Of a DNA stretch of 32,404 nucleotides, positions 21,358 to 29,503 are shown piece by piece. The stretch is taken from NCBI GenBank assembly GCA_017482495.1, contig JAFUMU010000054.1, positions 1-32,404 of the forward strand, given 5' to 3'. Position numbers and translations under genes: made by a program. Origin of the DNA: Clostridia bacterium (GTDB lineage Bacteria; Bacillota; Clostridia; Oscillospirales; CAG-272). The notes beneath the pieces are model-generated. The model had not been told where the DNA came from and did no database searches. It saw nothing but the letters and a program-made list of their open reading frames with translations. How positions within the stretch are numbered: position 1 is the stretch's first letter; every line of letters starts with the position of its first letter.

Positions 21358-24300
21358 TTAGATCTCGATCTCGCCCTCGTAAACGAGACGTGCGTTGCCG
21401 GAGAGAGTTACGTTGCCATCTTCCTTATACTTAACGATAAGCTCGCCGCCGGGAACCTGGACTGTGATCTCAGTATCTCTCTTACAGAATCCGTTTTCGC
21501 AAGCTGCAACCACAGCCGCGCAAGCGCCTGTACCGCAAGCCATTGTTTCGCCGTTACCTCTTTCCCAAACACGCATCTTGATCGTTCCTTCATTTACGAT
21601 ACGAACAAACTCTGTATTAACACGGTCAGGGAAGTATTCGCTGTTTTCAAAGAGGGGACCTACCTTTTCAATATCGACTGCGTCTACTCTCTTACAGAGG
21701 ACTACGCAATGGGGGTTACCCATGGAAACGCAGGTTACGTTATAATCCTTACCGCCGATACTTATCTCACGGTTAAGGATCTTATCGCCCTCAAGAGTTG
21801 TGGGAAGGCTTGCGGGGTCAAGGTCTGCCATACCCATACGAACGGATACTGTGGATACCTTGCCGTTCATTGTATAGAGCTTAAGATTCTTGATTCCGCT
21901 TGCTGTTTCAACAGTGATCCTGCGCTTTCCGCCGCAGAGACCGTTATCATAAACATACTTACCAACGCAACGGATAGCGTTACCTGCCATCATACCCTGG
22001 CTACCGTCCTGGTTGAAGATACGCATCTTGCAGTCAGCAACCTTGGAGGTCTCCATAAGCACGATACCGTGACCGCCGATACCGTAATGTCTGTCGCAGA
22101 GAGAAACACAAAGGGATTCGGGATTCGTCACACTTCCGTCAAAGTTATCAATGAAGATATAGTCGTTGCCGCTGCCTTCCATCTTAGCAAACTTCACCTT
22201 ACGGCGCTTTGTTCTCATATTATTGATATCAACAAGCTCTGTATTCTGCTGGTTGAAGTGAGAAGCGAAGATATCTGCCAGCGCGTTAGCCGTATCAAGG
22301 CTTGTAAGGCAAGCGATAGAAAGCTGGATAGCTCTCTGATTGAGCTTCTTATAGTTATCAACAGTGTCGCCCTCGCAGCCTGTATAGATAACGTAGTCGA
22401 TCTTGCCTGTATCAAGAAGCTTCATCATTGCATCTCCGTCCTTCATTGCAGGAACGATCTCTGCCTCGATACCGAGATGAGAGATAGCCTCTGCTGTTTT
22501 AGGAGTTGCATAAAGGTCGATGCCAAGGTCGTACAGCTTCTTTGCAAGAGTTACGACCTCGAAATAGTCGTGCTTATCAACGCTGATAAGTGCGCCAAGC
22601 TTCTTCTGTCCGGAGGGAAGTCTCAGGTTGTAGCCTGCAGATGTAAGTCCCTTGAAGAGAGCCTCTGCCATTGTACGTCCAAGACCGAGAACCTCACCTG
22701 TACTCTTCATCTCGGGACCGAGAATGGAGTTAACGTCGGAAAGCTTCTGGAAGGAGAACACGGGAACCTTGATCGCAAAGTAGGGAGGTGTCTTATAAAG
22801 ACCTGTGCCATATCCAAGGTCACGGAGCTCCTCGCCCGTCATAACGCGGCTTGCAAGGTCTACCATGGGAACGCCTGTTACCTTACTGATATAAGGAACA
22901 GTTCTGGAAGCACGGGGGTTTACCTCGATAACGTACAGCTCACCGTGGTATGTGAGGTACTGAATATTAACGAGACCCTTTGTGCCAAGGGAAAGCGCAA
23001 GCTTTGTGGAGCAATCGATTATCTTCTCCATCATCATATCGTTGATGCTGAAGGGAGGATAAACTGCGATGGAGTCACCGGAGTGCACACCTGCACGCTC
23101 AACGTGCTGCATGATACCGGGGATGAGAACGTCGCGACCGTCGGAGATAACGTCTACCTCAAGCTCCGTACCCATCATATATTTATCAACAAGCACGGGG
23201 TTTTCAATACCTGTTGAAAGGATGATATTCATATACTGCTTAACGTCATCGTCGTCGTGTGCGATAGTCATATTCTGACCGCCGATAACGTAGGAGGGAC
23301 GGAGAAGAACAGGGTAGCCGAGGTCGTTTGCCGCCTCAAGCGCTTCGTCTGTTGTTTTAATACCGCGTCCCTTAGGTCTCTGGATATTGAATTCCTCAAG
23401 AAGTGCATCAAAGCGCTCTCTGTCCTCAGCGCGGTCGATACCGTCGGCAGAGGTGCCGAGGATCTGAATACCGTTTTCATCAAGGAACTTTGTAAGCTTG
23501 ATAGCTGTCTGTCCGCCGAAGGCTACAACAACGCCGATGGGCTTCTCTGTTTTGATGATGCTCATAACGTCCTCGGGATTGAGGGGCTCGAAATACAGTC
23601 TGTCGGCTGTATCATAGTCTGTTGAAACTGTTTCGGGGTTGTTATTTACGATAACAACGTCATATCCAAGCTCCTTAAGAGTCCAAACGCAATGAACAGA
23701 GGAGTAGTCGAACTCGATACCCTGACCGATTCTGATAGGACCTGAGCCAAGAACCATTATAACGGGCTTACCGCTCTTAGGGAATGCAAGGGATTCGCAC
23801 TCACGATCAAATGTGGAATAGAAATAGGGTGTTTCAGCCGCAAACTCCGCGCCGCAGGTATCAACCATTTTATAAACAGGCTGGCTTTCGGGCAGGTTTT
23901 CGCGTCCGGAGATACGTGCAAGTGCTGTATCTGTATAGCCCAGCTTCTTACCAAGGTAATAATCCTCATCGGAAAGTCCCTCGCTCTCGATCTTCTTTTC
24001 AAAGTCTGCAAGCTTTTTGAGCTTAGAGAGGAAGAAGCGGTCGATCTTGGTTATCTCAAAGATCTCGTCGAAGGACATACCGCTCTTTATTGCCTCGAAT
24101 ACTGTAAAGAGGCGGAGGTCGTCCTGAGCTGCAAGTCTTTCTCTGAGAGGAAGGTCAAACTTAGGCTTCATATTGAGAGTGTCAACGGATATCTCTGCTC
24201 CGCGGACAGCCTTCATAATTGCCATTTCAAATGAAGGAGCGATGGACATGACCTCGCCTGTTGCCTTCATCTGGGGTCCCAGCTTACGGCTGGAGTTTAT

Positions 24301-25398
24301 AAACTTTTCAAAGGGCCACTTGGGGAACTTAACAACGCAATAGTCAACTGTAGGCTCGAAGCAAGCACAGGTCTTACCTGTGATCTCGTTTTTGATCTCA
24401 TCGAGAGTATAGCCCAGAGCAAGCTGAGATGTTACCTTAGCAATGGGATAGCCTGTTGCCTTGGAAGCAAGTGCGGAGGAACGGGAAACTCGGGGGTTTA
24501 CCTCGATAACCGCATACTCAAGGGAATTGGGGTTAAGTGCAAACTGGCAGTTACATCCGCCTACGATGCCGAGGGCGGATACTATATCAAGAGATGCTTT
24601 ACGGAGCATCTGGAATTCAACGGGGGAAAGTGTCATTGCGGGAGCAACAACGATGGAGTCGCCTGTATGAACGCCTACGGGGTCAACGTTTTCCATAGAA
24701 CAGATAGCGATACAGTTGTTAGCGCTGTCGCGCATAACCTCAAACTCGATCTCTTTCCATCCTGCGATATATCTTTCGATAAGTACCTGAGTGATGGGAG
24801 AGGTGTCGAGACCTGTTCTTGCGATAATACGGAGCTGTTCTTCGTTATAAGCAACACCGCCGCCGCCGCCGCCGAGAGTGAATGCGGGACGAACGATAAC
24901 GGGATAGCCGCCTATTCTGTTAGCAACCTCGATACAGCCTTCAACTGTTGTTGAGATATCGGAGGGGATAACGGGCTGACCGATCTCCGCCATTGTATCC
25001 TTGAACATCTGTCTGTCCTCAGCGCGGTCGATAGCCTCGGCGCTTGTACCGAGAAGTCTGACGCCTGCCTTTTCAAGGTAGCCTTCCTTAGAAAGCTGCA
25101 TCGCGATAGTAAGACCTGTCTGTCCGCCAAGTCCTGCAAGCATACTGTCGGGGCGTTCCTTTTCGATAATTCTTTTAATTGTTTCTGCTGTAAGGGGCTC
25201 AAGGTAGATCTCGTCTGCAAGAGCGTTGTCTGTCATAATAGTAGCAGGGTTGCTGTTTACAAGAACAACGTTAACGCCTGCGTTCTTAAGCACGCGGCAA
25301 GCCTGCGCGCCTGCGTAGTCAAACTCTGCAGCCTGGCCGATAACTATAGGGCCTGAGCCGATCATCAATACTTTCTTAATACTTTTATCAAGCGGCAT
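21358..25398 (-). CDS. carB: Carbamoyl-phosphate synthase large subunit fused to a DapF-like domain
   Basis: A 1346-residue fusion. Residues 1 to about 1058 are CarB, which makes carbamoyl phosphate from bicarbonate, ATP and ammonia. Both ATP-grasp halves look intact (IVRPAFTLGGGGGG, EVNPRVSRSSALASK; LLRPSYVIGGQNM, EVNPRASRTVPYISK). The MGS-like allosteric domain has LYATPKTA, but VIYTGC where VINT is usual. Residues about 1068-1346 are a diaminopimelate epimerase fold: GSGNDY, NQDGS, SMGNPHC, NTEFVRI, WERGNGET and second Cys C1288 in MACGTGACA. The first catalytic Cys (normally CGN) is Ala at 1138 in MAGNAIRC, and GIGGHG replaces the usual GIGxDG. An internal ATG at 22218 has no ribosome site, so one polypeptide is expected. 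The start is one base after the carA stop. Confidence 0.93.
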   Translation of the reverse strand: MPLDKSIKKVLMIGSGPIVIGQAAEFDYAGAQACRVLKNAGVNVVLVNSNPATIMTDNALADEIYLEPLTAETIKRIIEKERPDSMLAGLGGQTGLTIAMQLSKEGYLEKAGVRLLGTSAEAIDRAEDRQMFKDTMAEIGQPVIPSDISTTVEGCIEVANRIGGYPVIVRPAFTLGGGGGGVAYNEEQLRIIARTGLDTSPITQVLIERYIAGWKEIEFEVMRDSANNCIAICSMENVDPVGVHTGDSIVVAPAMTLSPVEFQMLRKASLDIVSALGIVGGCNCQFALNPNSLEYAVIEVNPRVSRSSALASKATGYPIAKVTSQLALGYTLDEIKNEITGKTCACFEPTVDYCVVKFPKWPFEKFINSSRKLGPQMKATGEVMSIAPSFEMAIMKAVRGAEISVDTLNMKPKFDLPLRERLAAQDDLRLFTVFEAIKSGMSFDEIFEITKIDRFFLSKLKKLADFEKKIESEGLSDEDYYLGKKLGYTDTALARISGRENLPESQPVYKMVDTCGAEFAAETPYFYSTFDRECESLAFPKSGKPVIMVLGSGPIRIGQGIEFDYSSVHCVWTLKELGYDVVIVNNNPETVSTDYDTADRLYFEPLNPEDVMSIIKTEKPIGVVVAFGGQTAIKLTKFLDENGIQILGTSADGIDRAEDRERFDALLEEFNIQRPKGRGIKTTDEALEAANDLGYPVLLRPSYVIGGQNMTIAHDDDDVKQYMNIILSTGIENPVLVDKYMMGTELEVDVISDGRDVLIPGIMQHVERAGVHSGDSIAVYPPFSINDMMMEKIIDCSTKLALSLGTKGLVNIQYLTYHGELYVIEVNPRASRTVPYISKVTGVPMVDLASRVMTGEELRDLGYGTGLYKTPPYFAIKVPVFSFQKLSDVNSILGPEMKSTGEVLGLGRTMAEALFKGLTSAGYNLRLPSGQKKLGALISVDKHDYFEVVTLAKKLYDLGIDLYATPKTAEAISHLGIEAEIVPAMKDGDAMMKLLDTGKIDYVIYTGCEGDTVDNYKKLNQRAIQLSIACLTSLDTANALADIFASHFNQQNTELVDINNMRTKRRKVKFAKMEGSGNDYIFIDNFDGSVTNPESLCVSLCDRHYGIGGHGIVLMETSKVADCKMRIFNQDGSQGMMAGNAIRCVGKYVYDNGLCGGKRRITVETASGIKNLKLYTMNGKVSTVSVRMGMADLDPASLPTTLEGDKILNREISIGGKDYNVTCVSMGNPHCVVLCKRVDAVDIEKVGPLFENSEYFPDRVNTEFVRIVNEGTIKMRVWERGNGETMACGTGACAAVVAACENGFCKRDTEITVQVPGGELIVKYKEDGNVTLSGNARLVYEGEIEI

Positions 25399-25399
25399 A

Positions 25400-26464
25400 T
25401 CAGTTCTCCTTATCCATAAGATTCATCAGCTTTTCATAGAGAGCATTGGGCGTAAGAGGTACCCAAGCTGTTTCGGGGCAGAACTGAACGGAGAATGCCT
25501 TCAGTCCTTCATATTCGATACCCTCGCAGGTCTTATCGTTAGTATTTTCCATTGTCACAACTGCGGGAGCTTTAACTGTAGCAGGGTCAACTGCGTAGCT
25601 ATGGTTCTGAGTTGTGATCCATGTATGAGTTCCGAAGAGCTCACTGACGGGCTGGTTGCCGCCTCTGTGTCCGTGACCCATTTTAAATGTATCACAGCCA
25701 TTAGCAAGGGCAAGCATCTGATGACCGAGGCCGATTCCGAAGATTACTGTTTTACCCATAAGCTTCTTGATCTCCTCAACACATTCAGGATTGTCCTTAG
25801 GATCGCCGGGACCCTCGGAAAGAACTACTGCATCGGGAGCGCCGGCAAGGATATCCTCAGCCTTGGTATTGTAGGGTACAACTGTTACCTCACAACCAAG
25901 CTTTGTAAGGTCGGCGATAACTGCAGGTCTTGTACCGTAGTCAACGAGAGTAACGCTGTATTTCTTCTCTCCCTCTGCCGCGTACACCTTCTTTTCCTTT
26001 ACGGAAACGCTCTTTACCGCGTCTACAGCCTTATATGTTGCAATAACGCTCACGTCCTCAGGGATCTCGGGCGCGATCATTGCATTCATCTCACCGTTTT
26101 CGCGGATAAGTCTTGTAAGCTCTCTTGTATCAACTCCCCAGATACCGGGAACGCCTGCGCTTCTGAGATATGTGTCAAGGTCTCCCTCACAGCGGAAGTT
26201 GGAGGGGTTATCACACCATTCACGAACCACATAGCCTGAGATCGTGCATTCATCACCGAGATCGGAAGGGATAACACCGTAGTTTCCTATAAGAGGGAAG
26301 GTCTGCAGAAGGATCTGCCCCTTATATGCAGGCTCAGTGATCGCCTCAAGGTAACCGACAACGCTTGTATTGAATACCAACTGACCGAGAGCGCTTGTCT
26401 CTGCGCCAAAGCTGTAGCCTTCAAATACGCGGCCGCCGTCGAGAATTAGATAAGCTTTTTTCAT
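25400..26464 (-). CDS. carA: Carbamoyl-phosphate synthase small subunit, glutaminase residues missing
   Basis: A 354-residue CarA homologue; the family hydrolyses glutamine and channels ammonia to CarB. The N-terminal domain is typical (LVFNTSVVGYLEAITEP, PLIGNYGV, VREWCDNPSNFR, GVDTRELTRLIRENG). The class I amidotransferase domain keeps SEGPGDP, GHRGGNQPV and TQNHSYAVD. However, the nucleophile position of FGICLGHQ is Gly (G245, codon GGC at 25732-25730), and the catalytic His of the HPE motif is Cys (C329 in VQFCPE, codon TGC at 25480-25478); only the Glu (E331) remains. Glutamine hydrolysis should therefore be lost, leaving a structural subunit of an ammonia-using synthase, comparable to vertebrate CPS I. 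It is one base before the carB start. Confidence 0.92.
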   Translation of the reverse strand: MKKAYLILDGGRVFEGYSFGAETSALGQLVFNTSVVGYLEAITEPAYKGQILLQTFPLIGNYGVIPSDLGDECTISGYVVREWCDNPSNFRCEGDLDTYLRSAGVPGIWGVDTRELTRLIRENGEMNAMIAPEIPEDVSVIATYKAVDAVKSVSVKEKKVYAAEGEKKYSVTLVDYGTRPAVIADLTKLGCEVTVVPYNTKAEDILAGAPDAVVLSEGPGDPKDNPECVEEIKKLMGKTVIFGIGLGHQMLALANGCDTFKMGHGHRGGNQPVSELFGTHTWITTQNHSYAVDPATVKAPAVVTMENTNDKTCEGIEYEGLKAFSVQFCPETAWVPLTPNALYEKLMNLMDKEN

Positions 26465-26501
26465 TTAATAAACCACACCTTTCTGACTTTGCAAGTTCGT
26501 G

Positions 26502-27380
26502 TTAATTATTTTCTTTTGTAAGCAATTTTGCAATGACTGCCTTCTGAGCGTGCAGTCTGTTTTCCGCCTGATCATAGATCTCGGCGTGGTGAGCATCGAG
26601 AACATCCTCTGTTATCTCCGCTCCGCGATGAACGGGCAGACAATGGAGCACGATAGCGTCAGCCTTTGCTGCTTCCATCATTTCGCTATCCACTGTATAT
26701 CCGTTATCCTCAGGTCTTGTCCACTCCTGAATATGGACAACATCCGCACCGTCTATTGCCTCTGCGACACTTTCCGTCACAGCAAGTCTTCCGAATTCAC
26801 GTCCCATTTCAAGAACGCATTCATCAGGCATATGAGATGCGGGGCAGGCAACGGATACGTCCATTCCCATTTTAAGTGCACCCACGATTATAGAGTTTGC
26901 GGCGCCGCCGCTTCCCACGCAACAGAATTTTCTGCCCTCGAAGGAGCCTTTATATTCGCGGATTGTCATCAGATCAGCAAGAGCGTGACAGGGGTTTGCC
27001 TTGTCAGTTTTTGCATTGATAACGGGAACTATACTTCCCACGGCAAAGGCTTCCGCCTCTTCCTGAGAATCTGTTCTTATTGCGATACAGTCTACAAATC
27101 TTGTAAGAACTGCCGCCAGGTCGGAAACGCTGTCCCAGCGGTCTGTTGCAAGACCGTTATGAGAAAGCATAAGTGCATGACCGCCCAGGTCAAACATACC
27201 TACCTCAAAGGAGGCTCTTGTGCCGGATGCGGGGTTGGTCATCAGCATTCCGAGAGTTTTTCCCTTGAGAATTTTATGCTTTATATTATTTTTTCGCTCA
27301 AATTTGAGCTGATCTGCAAAATTGAGGATCTCCATTATTTCCTTTTTGGAAAGCTCGGAGAGACGCATGAGATGTTTCAT
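26502..27380 (-). CDS. Ornithine carbamoyltransferase-like protein, divergent active site
   Basis: A 292-residue member of the aspartate/ornithine carbamoyltransferase fold, placed where argF is expected. Overall similarity is to OTC (LGGHALMLS, VLTRFVD, LADLMTI, HCLPVHRG, YDQAENRLHAQKA). Several canonical residues differ. STRTR reads ASGTR (residues 51-55), so the carbamoyl-phosphate Arg is Gly53. HPxQ reads NPCH (129-132). The ornithine Asn region reads VGSGGAAN. The DVWxSMG loop reads IQEWTRPE (217-224) and is shortened. HCLP, with the Cys, is kept. It may be a weak OTC, use another amine, or be non-catalytic. ATG at 27380 is preferred; a TTG sits directly before it, with AAGGA 7-10 bases upstream. 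Confidence 0.85.
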   Translation of the reverse strand: MKHLMRLSELSKKEIMEILNFADQLKFERKNNIKHKILKGKTLGMLMTNPASGTRASFEVGMFDLGGHALMLSHNGLATDRWDSVSDLAAVLTRFVDCIAIRTDSQEEAEAFAVGSIVPVINAKTDKANPCHALADLMTIREYKGSFEGRKFCCVGSGGAANSIIVGALKMGMDVSVACPASHMPDECVLEMGREFGRLAVTESVAEAIDGADVVHIQEWTRPEDNGYTVDSEMMEAAKADAIVLHCLPVHRGAEITEDVLDAHHAEIYDQAENRLHAQKAVIAKLLTKENN

Positions 27381-27395
27381 CAAATATTATTCCTT

Positions 27396-28562
27396 TCAGG
27401 AGTCGATAATATCACAAAGAATATCAAGTGCAGCTATAATATCTGCATCGGAAATATTAAGTGGAGGCACAAGACGCACCTTATTTTTTGCTGTCAGCAC
27501 CAGAAGTCCGCGGTCAAGCGCTTCGTTTGCAACGTCGCGGCCCGCCTTTGTACACTCAATTCCAAGCATAAGTCCTTTGCCTGTTACGCTGAGGACGTTT
27601 TTACACTGTGCAAGACGTTCTCTTATTAGCTGTTCCTTTCTGAGAACGCCGTCCATAAGCTCGTCTGTAAGTCTTTCAACTATGCTGACAGCGCCCGCCG
27701 CGCAAACGGGGTTACCGCCGAATGTTGATCCGTGAGAGCCGGGAGTGAGAACATTTTCAACCTTTTCGGAAAGCATTGTTGCTCCCATGGGAAGTCCTCC
27801 CGCAAGGCCCTTTGCTGTGGAAACGACGTCGGGGGATACACCGTAGTGCATATAAGAATAGAGCTTACCTGTTCTGCCGTTACCCGCCTGAACCTCGTCG
27901 AAAATAAGGAGCATATCGTACTTTTCGCAAAGCTCTGCCGCAAGGTGGACAAATTCTTCTGTTAAAGCATTGACTCCGCCCTCGCCCTGGACCGTTTCCA
28001 TCATGATAGCGCAAAATTCGCCTGTTGAAGCAAGTCTTTCAAGCTCCTTGCAATTATTTGCCTCGCAATAGTCAAAACCTTCGGGGAAGGGACCGAAATC
28101 TGTATGGAAGGTATCCTGGCCTGTAGCCGCAAGAGTTGTAACAGTTCTGCCGTGGAAAGAGTTTCTCAGGGTGATGATATTGCTCTTTTCCTCATTACCG
28201 TTTTTCATAAAGGCATATTTTCTTGCAACCTTGATGGCGCATTCGTTTGCCTCGGCGCCGGAGTTGGAGAAAAACACCTTTTTCATGCCTGTTCTCTGAC
28301 AGAGAAGCTCTGCAAGACGGGCACAGGGCTCTGTATAGTAAAGGTTGGAGGTGTGCTGAAGCTTATCCACCTGCGCCTTTACCGCATCAGCCCACACGCT
28401 GTCGCAATAGCCGAAGGTATTAACGGCGATGCCTGCGCCCATATCTATATATTCCTTGCCCGCTGTGTCCCAGAGTCGGGCTCCGCATCCTCTCTCGATC
28501 TCAAGAGGAAATCTGCCGTACGTTCCTGCAACGTAGGTCTTGTCTTTATTTGTAATAGTCAT
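27396..28562 (-). CDS. argD: Acetylornithine aminotransferase
   Basis: A 388-residue class III PLP aminotransferase converting N-acetylglutamate semialdehyde to N-acetylornithine with glutamate. Motifs: IAVNTFGYC, SNSGAEANECAIK, FHGRT, ETVQGEGG, the cofactor Asp in LLIFDEVQAGNGRTG, the Schiff-base Lys in STAKGLAGGLPMGA and the phosphate Thr region GSHGSTFGGNPVCAA. Length is normal, and no key residue is missing. ATG at 28562 is chosen, with AAGGAA six bases upstream; an in-frame TTG 33 bases earlier is less likely. It may also serve succinyl-DAP in lysine synthesis. It lies between argB (65 bases) and the OTC-like gene (15 bases). Confidence 0.96.
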   Translation of the reverse strand: MTITNKDKTYVAGTYGRFPLEIERGCGARLWDTAGKEYIDMGAGIAVNTFGYCDSVWADAVKAQVDKLQHTSNLYYTEPCARLAELLCQRTGMKKVFFSNSGAEANECAIKVARKYAFMKNGNEEKSNIITLRNSFHGRTVTTLAATGQDTFHTDFGPFPEGFDYCEANNCKELERLASTGEFCAIMMETVQGEGGVNALTEEFVHLAAELCEKYDMLLIFDEVQAGNGRTGKLYSYMHYGVSPDVVSTAKGLAGGLPMGATMLSEKVENVLTPGSHGSTFGGNPVCAAGAVSIVERLTDELMDGVLRKEQLIRERLAQCKNVLSVTGKGLMLGIECTKAGRDVANEALDRGLLVLTAKNKVRLVPPLNISDADIIAALDILCDIIDS

Positions 28563-28627
28563 AATAATTTCCTTTTTCGGGTATATACAAATCAAACTGC
28601 ATCCGGGATGCAGTTTGAGGTGCCGCG

Positions 28628-29503
28628 TCAGCCGCGGACAAACATCGTTCCCAGACCTTCATCTGTCATTATCTCGATAAGAATAGAATGAGGAACCCTG
28701 CCGTCGATGACAAAGACCTTTTCAACACCGCGGCGTATCGCCTCTTTACAGCAATTGACCTTAGGGATCATGCCGCCGCAGATTATTCCTTCATTCACCA
28801 GACGGAGAGTATCGGAAACATATATTTTAGATATTAATGTGGACGGGTCGTCCTTATCGCGAAGCACGCCCTGAGTATCTGTCATAATTATGAGAGACTC
28901 GGTATCCATAGCTCCTGCGATCATTGCCGCCGCTGTGTCGGCATTGATATTATACGCGTTGCCTTCGTCGTCACAGCCCACGGTTGAAATAACGGGAATA
29001 TACCCCTTCTCGAGAACGTCGAGTATAGGAGCTGTGTCGACTGATGTTATATTACCAACGAATCCAAGCTCGGGCTTGGCACATTCTGCCTTGATCATTC
29101 CGCCGTCAAGTCCGCAAAGACCGATAGCCTTTCCGCCTTTCCTTCCAATGAGGGAAACAAGGCTTTTATTTACCTTACCGCAAAGCACCATCTGGACGAT
29201 ATCAACAGTTTCCTTATCGGTAACTCTGAGACCGCCCACAAATTCGCTCTTCTTGCCAACTCTGGAAAGCATATCGGTGATCTCGGGTCCGCCGCCGTGA
29301 ACCAGAACGATCTTGATACCAATAGCAGACAAAAGGACTATATCACCCATTACGGCGTCCTTTAACTGCTCGTTGATCATAGCGTTGCCGCCATATTTGA
29401 TAACAACGATCTTGTCCTTATATTCCTGAATATTTGGAAGAGCCTGAGTCAGCACCTCGCTTGTAAGTGCCGCGCTCAGTCGTGTTTCGGCCTTTGATGT
29501 CAT
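28628..29503 (-). CDS. argB: Acetylglutamate kinase
   Basis: A 291-residue amino-acid kinase phosphorylating N-acetylglutamate. Key parts: K36 in VVIKYGGNAM, LVHGGGPEI, GLRVTD, and the NINADTAAAMIAGAM segment with the ATP-site Lys-like region ending in VFVIDGRVPHSIL. It has the N-terminal helix (LTQALPNIQEYKDK) typical of arginine-inhibited hexameric forms, so feedback inhibition is expected from family knowledge. Its ATG overlaps the argJ stop by four bases (ATGA), implying coupling. All catalytic features appear normal. Confidence 0.97.
   Translation of the reverse strand: MTSKAETRLSAALTSEVLTQALPNIQEYKDKIVVIKYGGNAMINEQLKDAVMGDIVLLSAIGIKIVLVHGGGPEITDMLSRVGKKSEFVGGLRVTDKETVDIVQMVLCGKVNKSLVSLIGRKGGKAIGLCGLDGGMIKAECAKPELGFVGNITSVDTAPILDVLEKGYIPVISTVGCDDEGNAYNINADTAAAMIAGAMDTESLIIMTDTQGVLRDKDDPSTLISKIYVSDTLRLVNEGIICGGMIPKVNCCKEAIRRGVEKVFVIDGRVPHSILIEIMTDEGLGTMFVRG

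Noticed and set aside
22218-22230. Separate dapF start inside the carB frame
   Set aside because: An ATG exists, but no Shine-Dalgarno is visible and the frame is continuous, so a fusion is preferred.
21226-23217. A 663-codon open frame on the plus strand opposite carB-dapF
   Set aside because: It is antisense to strongly conserved CarB and DapF motifs and has no family motif; the length follows from biased codon use on the real strand.
26502-27380. OTC motif changes due to frameshift
   Set aside because: Conserved OTC segments before, between and after the altered motifs are all in one frame.
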